Shown: in pieces, positions 63,342 through 64,000 of the stretch | Layout: each line of letters opens with the position of its first letter | Numbering within the stretch: position 1 is the stretch's first letter | Assembly (NCBI RefSeq): GCF_947494015.1 | Contig: NZ_CANLTL010000010.1 | Location: 1-64,000 of the forward strand | Source: an uncultured Cellulomonas sp. | GTDB taxonomy: Bacteria > Actinomycetota > Actinomycetes > Actinomycetales > Cellulomonadaceae | DNA length: 64,000 nucleotides | Direction of reading: 5' to 3' | Program-made: the position numbers and the translations under genes | Notes under the pieces: model-generated | What the model was told of the DNA's origin: nothing | The model's input: only the letters and a program-made list of their open reading frames with translations | Databases searched by the model: none

Positions 63342-64000
63342 ATGATCACCACCGAGGACATCCAGCGACTGCTCGGGACCGACACACCGGTCCTGGCCGC
63401 GGACGGGTCGAGGATCGGTGCCATGGGCGAGGTCTTCCTGGACACCGTCAGCGGGGAGCCGGCCTGGGTGACGGTCCACACCGGGCTGCTCGGCCGGGCG
63501 GAGTCCTTCGTGCCACTGATCGGGGCGGTGACCCGCGGCGACGAGATCCACGTGCCCTACAGCAAGGACGACGTCAAGCACGCCCCCCGCCCCGAGTCGG
63601 CCGGCGGCCGGCTCTCGCCGGACGAGGAGCGTGCGCTGTACCGCCACTACGGCCTCGTGCACGACGACGAGGTCGAGGGGGCCGACGACCGGGGGTCGCA
63701 GGCCCGGGACGACTCCCTGCGGGTCGCCCGCCCCGTGCCGACCCCCGACCCCATCCCACCTCGGGGCGAGCTGGCGGCGGCCGGCCCGGTGCCGGCGGAG
63801 CTGACCACCGGCGCCGCACTGCCCGCCGCCGAGGCGCGACGCCATGAGGTGCACGAGGCGCGCGGCGACGGGTCGGTGGACGACGACTCGATGGTGCGCT
63901 CGGAGGAGCAGCTGCGGGTGGTCGGCACCGAGCAGGTGCCCACCGAGCGGGTGCGGATGCGCCGCTACACGGTCACCGAGCAGAAGGAGGTGACGGTGCC
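63342..64000 (+). CDS. PRC-barrel and DUF2382 protein (cut by the window end)
   Basis: The visible 219 residues start with a PRC-barrel domain (about 5-90, with GSRIGAMGEVFLD and FVPLIGAVTRGDE). A linker rich in charged residues follows, then the start of a DUF2382 domain (SEEQLRVVGTEQVPTERVRMRRY). Proteins of this layout occur widely in actinobacteria and may be stress-related, without a tested function. The ATG has GGAGGGA upstream. The 3' end lies beyond the window. Confidence 0.88.
   Translation, partial: MITTEDIQRLLGTDTPVLAADGSRIGAMGEVFLDTVSGEPAWVTVHTGLLGRAESFVPLIGAVTRGDEIHVPYSKDDVKHAPRPESAGGRLSPDEERALYRHYGLVHDDEVEGADDRGSQARDDSLRVARPVPTPDPIPPRGELAAAGPVPAELTTGAALPAAEARRHEVHEARGDGSVDDDSMVRSEEQLRVVGTEQVPTERVRMRRYTVTEQKEVTV

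Overview
The window is very GC-rich, with short intergenic gaps, many GTG starts and many ATGA/GTGA overlaps. It looks like the chromosome of a high-GC actinobacterium. The large LAxTG-anchored surface protein, the DUF222/HNH (13E12-type) gene, the biotin-dependent guanidine/urea pathway and the phytochrome fit a Cellulomonas-like member of the Micrococcales. That placement is inferred from content, not from a marker gene. I saw no rRNA, tRNA, CRISPR array or intact mobile element.

Positions 1-19,700 look accessory. Small, mostly uncharacterised genes are separated by long spacers that carry copies of a short dispersed repeat (near 208, 1497, 1992, 8539, 10129, 10626 and 13988, with a possible relative at 19644). 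Between the copies lie a DUF429-RusA fusion nuclease, a DUF2185/Imm33-like gene, a 377-aa protein of unknown function, and a compact module of XRE regulator, acetyltransferase, zinc alcohol dehydrogenase and cupin. A 1,672-aa surface protein (3165-8183) is built from thirteen Ig-like repeats arranged as a four-domain super-repeat. Decay is visible at 16.8-17.4 kb (IS30-type transposase remnant) and 18.8-19.5 kb (N5-(carboxyethyl)ornithine synthase with an internal deletion and a frameshift).

From 19.7 kb on the gene order is dense. An alpha/beta hydrolase and two membrane proteins come first (19.7-22.9 kb). A four-gene operon on the minus strand (29922 to 23021) follows: two DUF1989 proteins, a biotin-dependent carboxylase and allophanate hydrolase. 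It is divergent from a TetR regulator and close to a sodium:solute symporter. The gene set matches guanidine assimilation better than urea degradation. Near-identical palindromes upstream of the operon/TetR pair and of the symporter suggest one TetR regulon. Pirin and heme oxygenase genes come next, then DUF222/HNH and a bacteriophytochrome whose output domain is a PP2C/SpoIIE phosphatase. The heme oxygenase could supply its biliverdin chromophore.

From 39.5 to 50.5 kb there are a patatin, a GH13 enzyme, a second SpoIIE-type phosphatase, an aldo/keto reductase coupled to a beta-lactamase-fold protein, an SMP-30 protein, an AlkA-like glycosylase and a DUF885 protein. A six-gene run (50.7-56.5 kb) couples a family 2 glycosyltransferase to a nucleotide-sugar pathway that starts with a glucose-1-phosphate cytidylyltransferase. 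The end holds a GGDEF-EAL protein, a polar amino acid (cystine-type) ABC transporter, a PLP aminotransferase and a PRC-barrel protein cut by the window edge. Several spacers around 33.9, 39.4 and 42.4 kb contain short tandem repeats.
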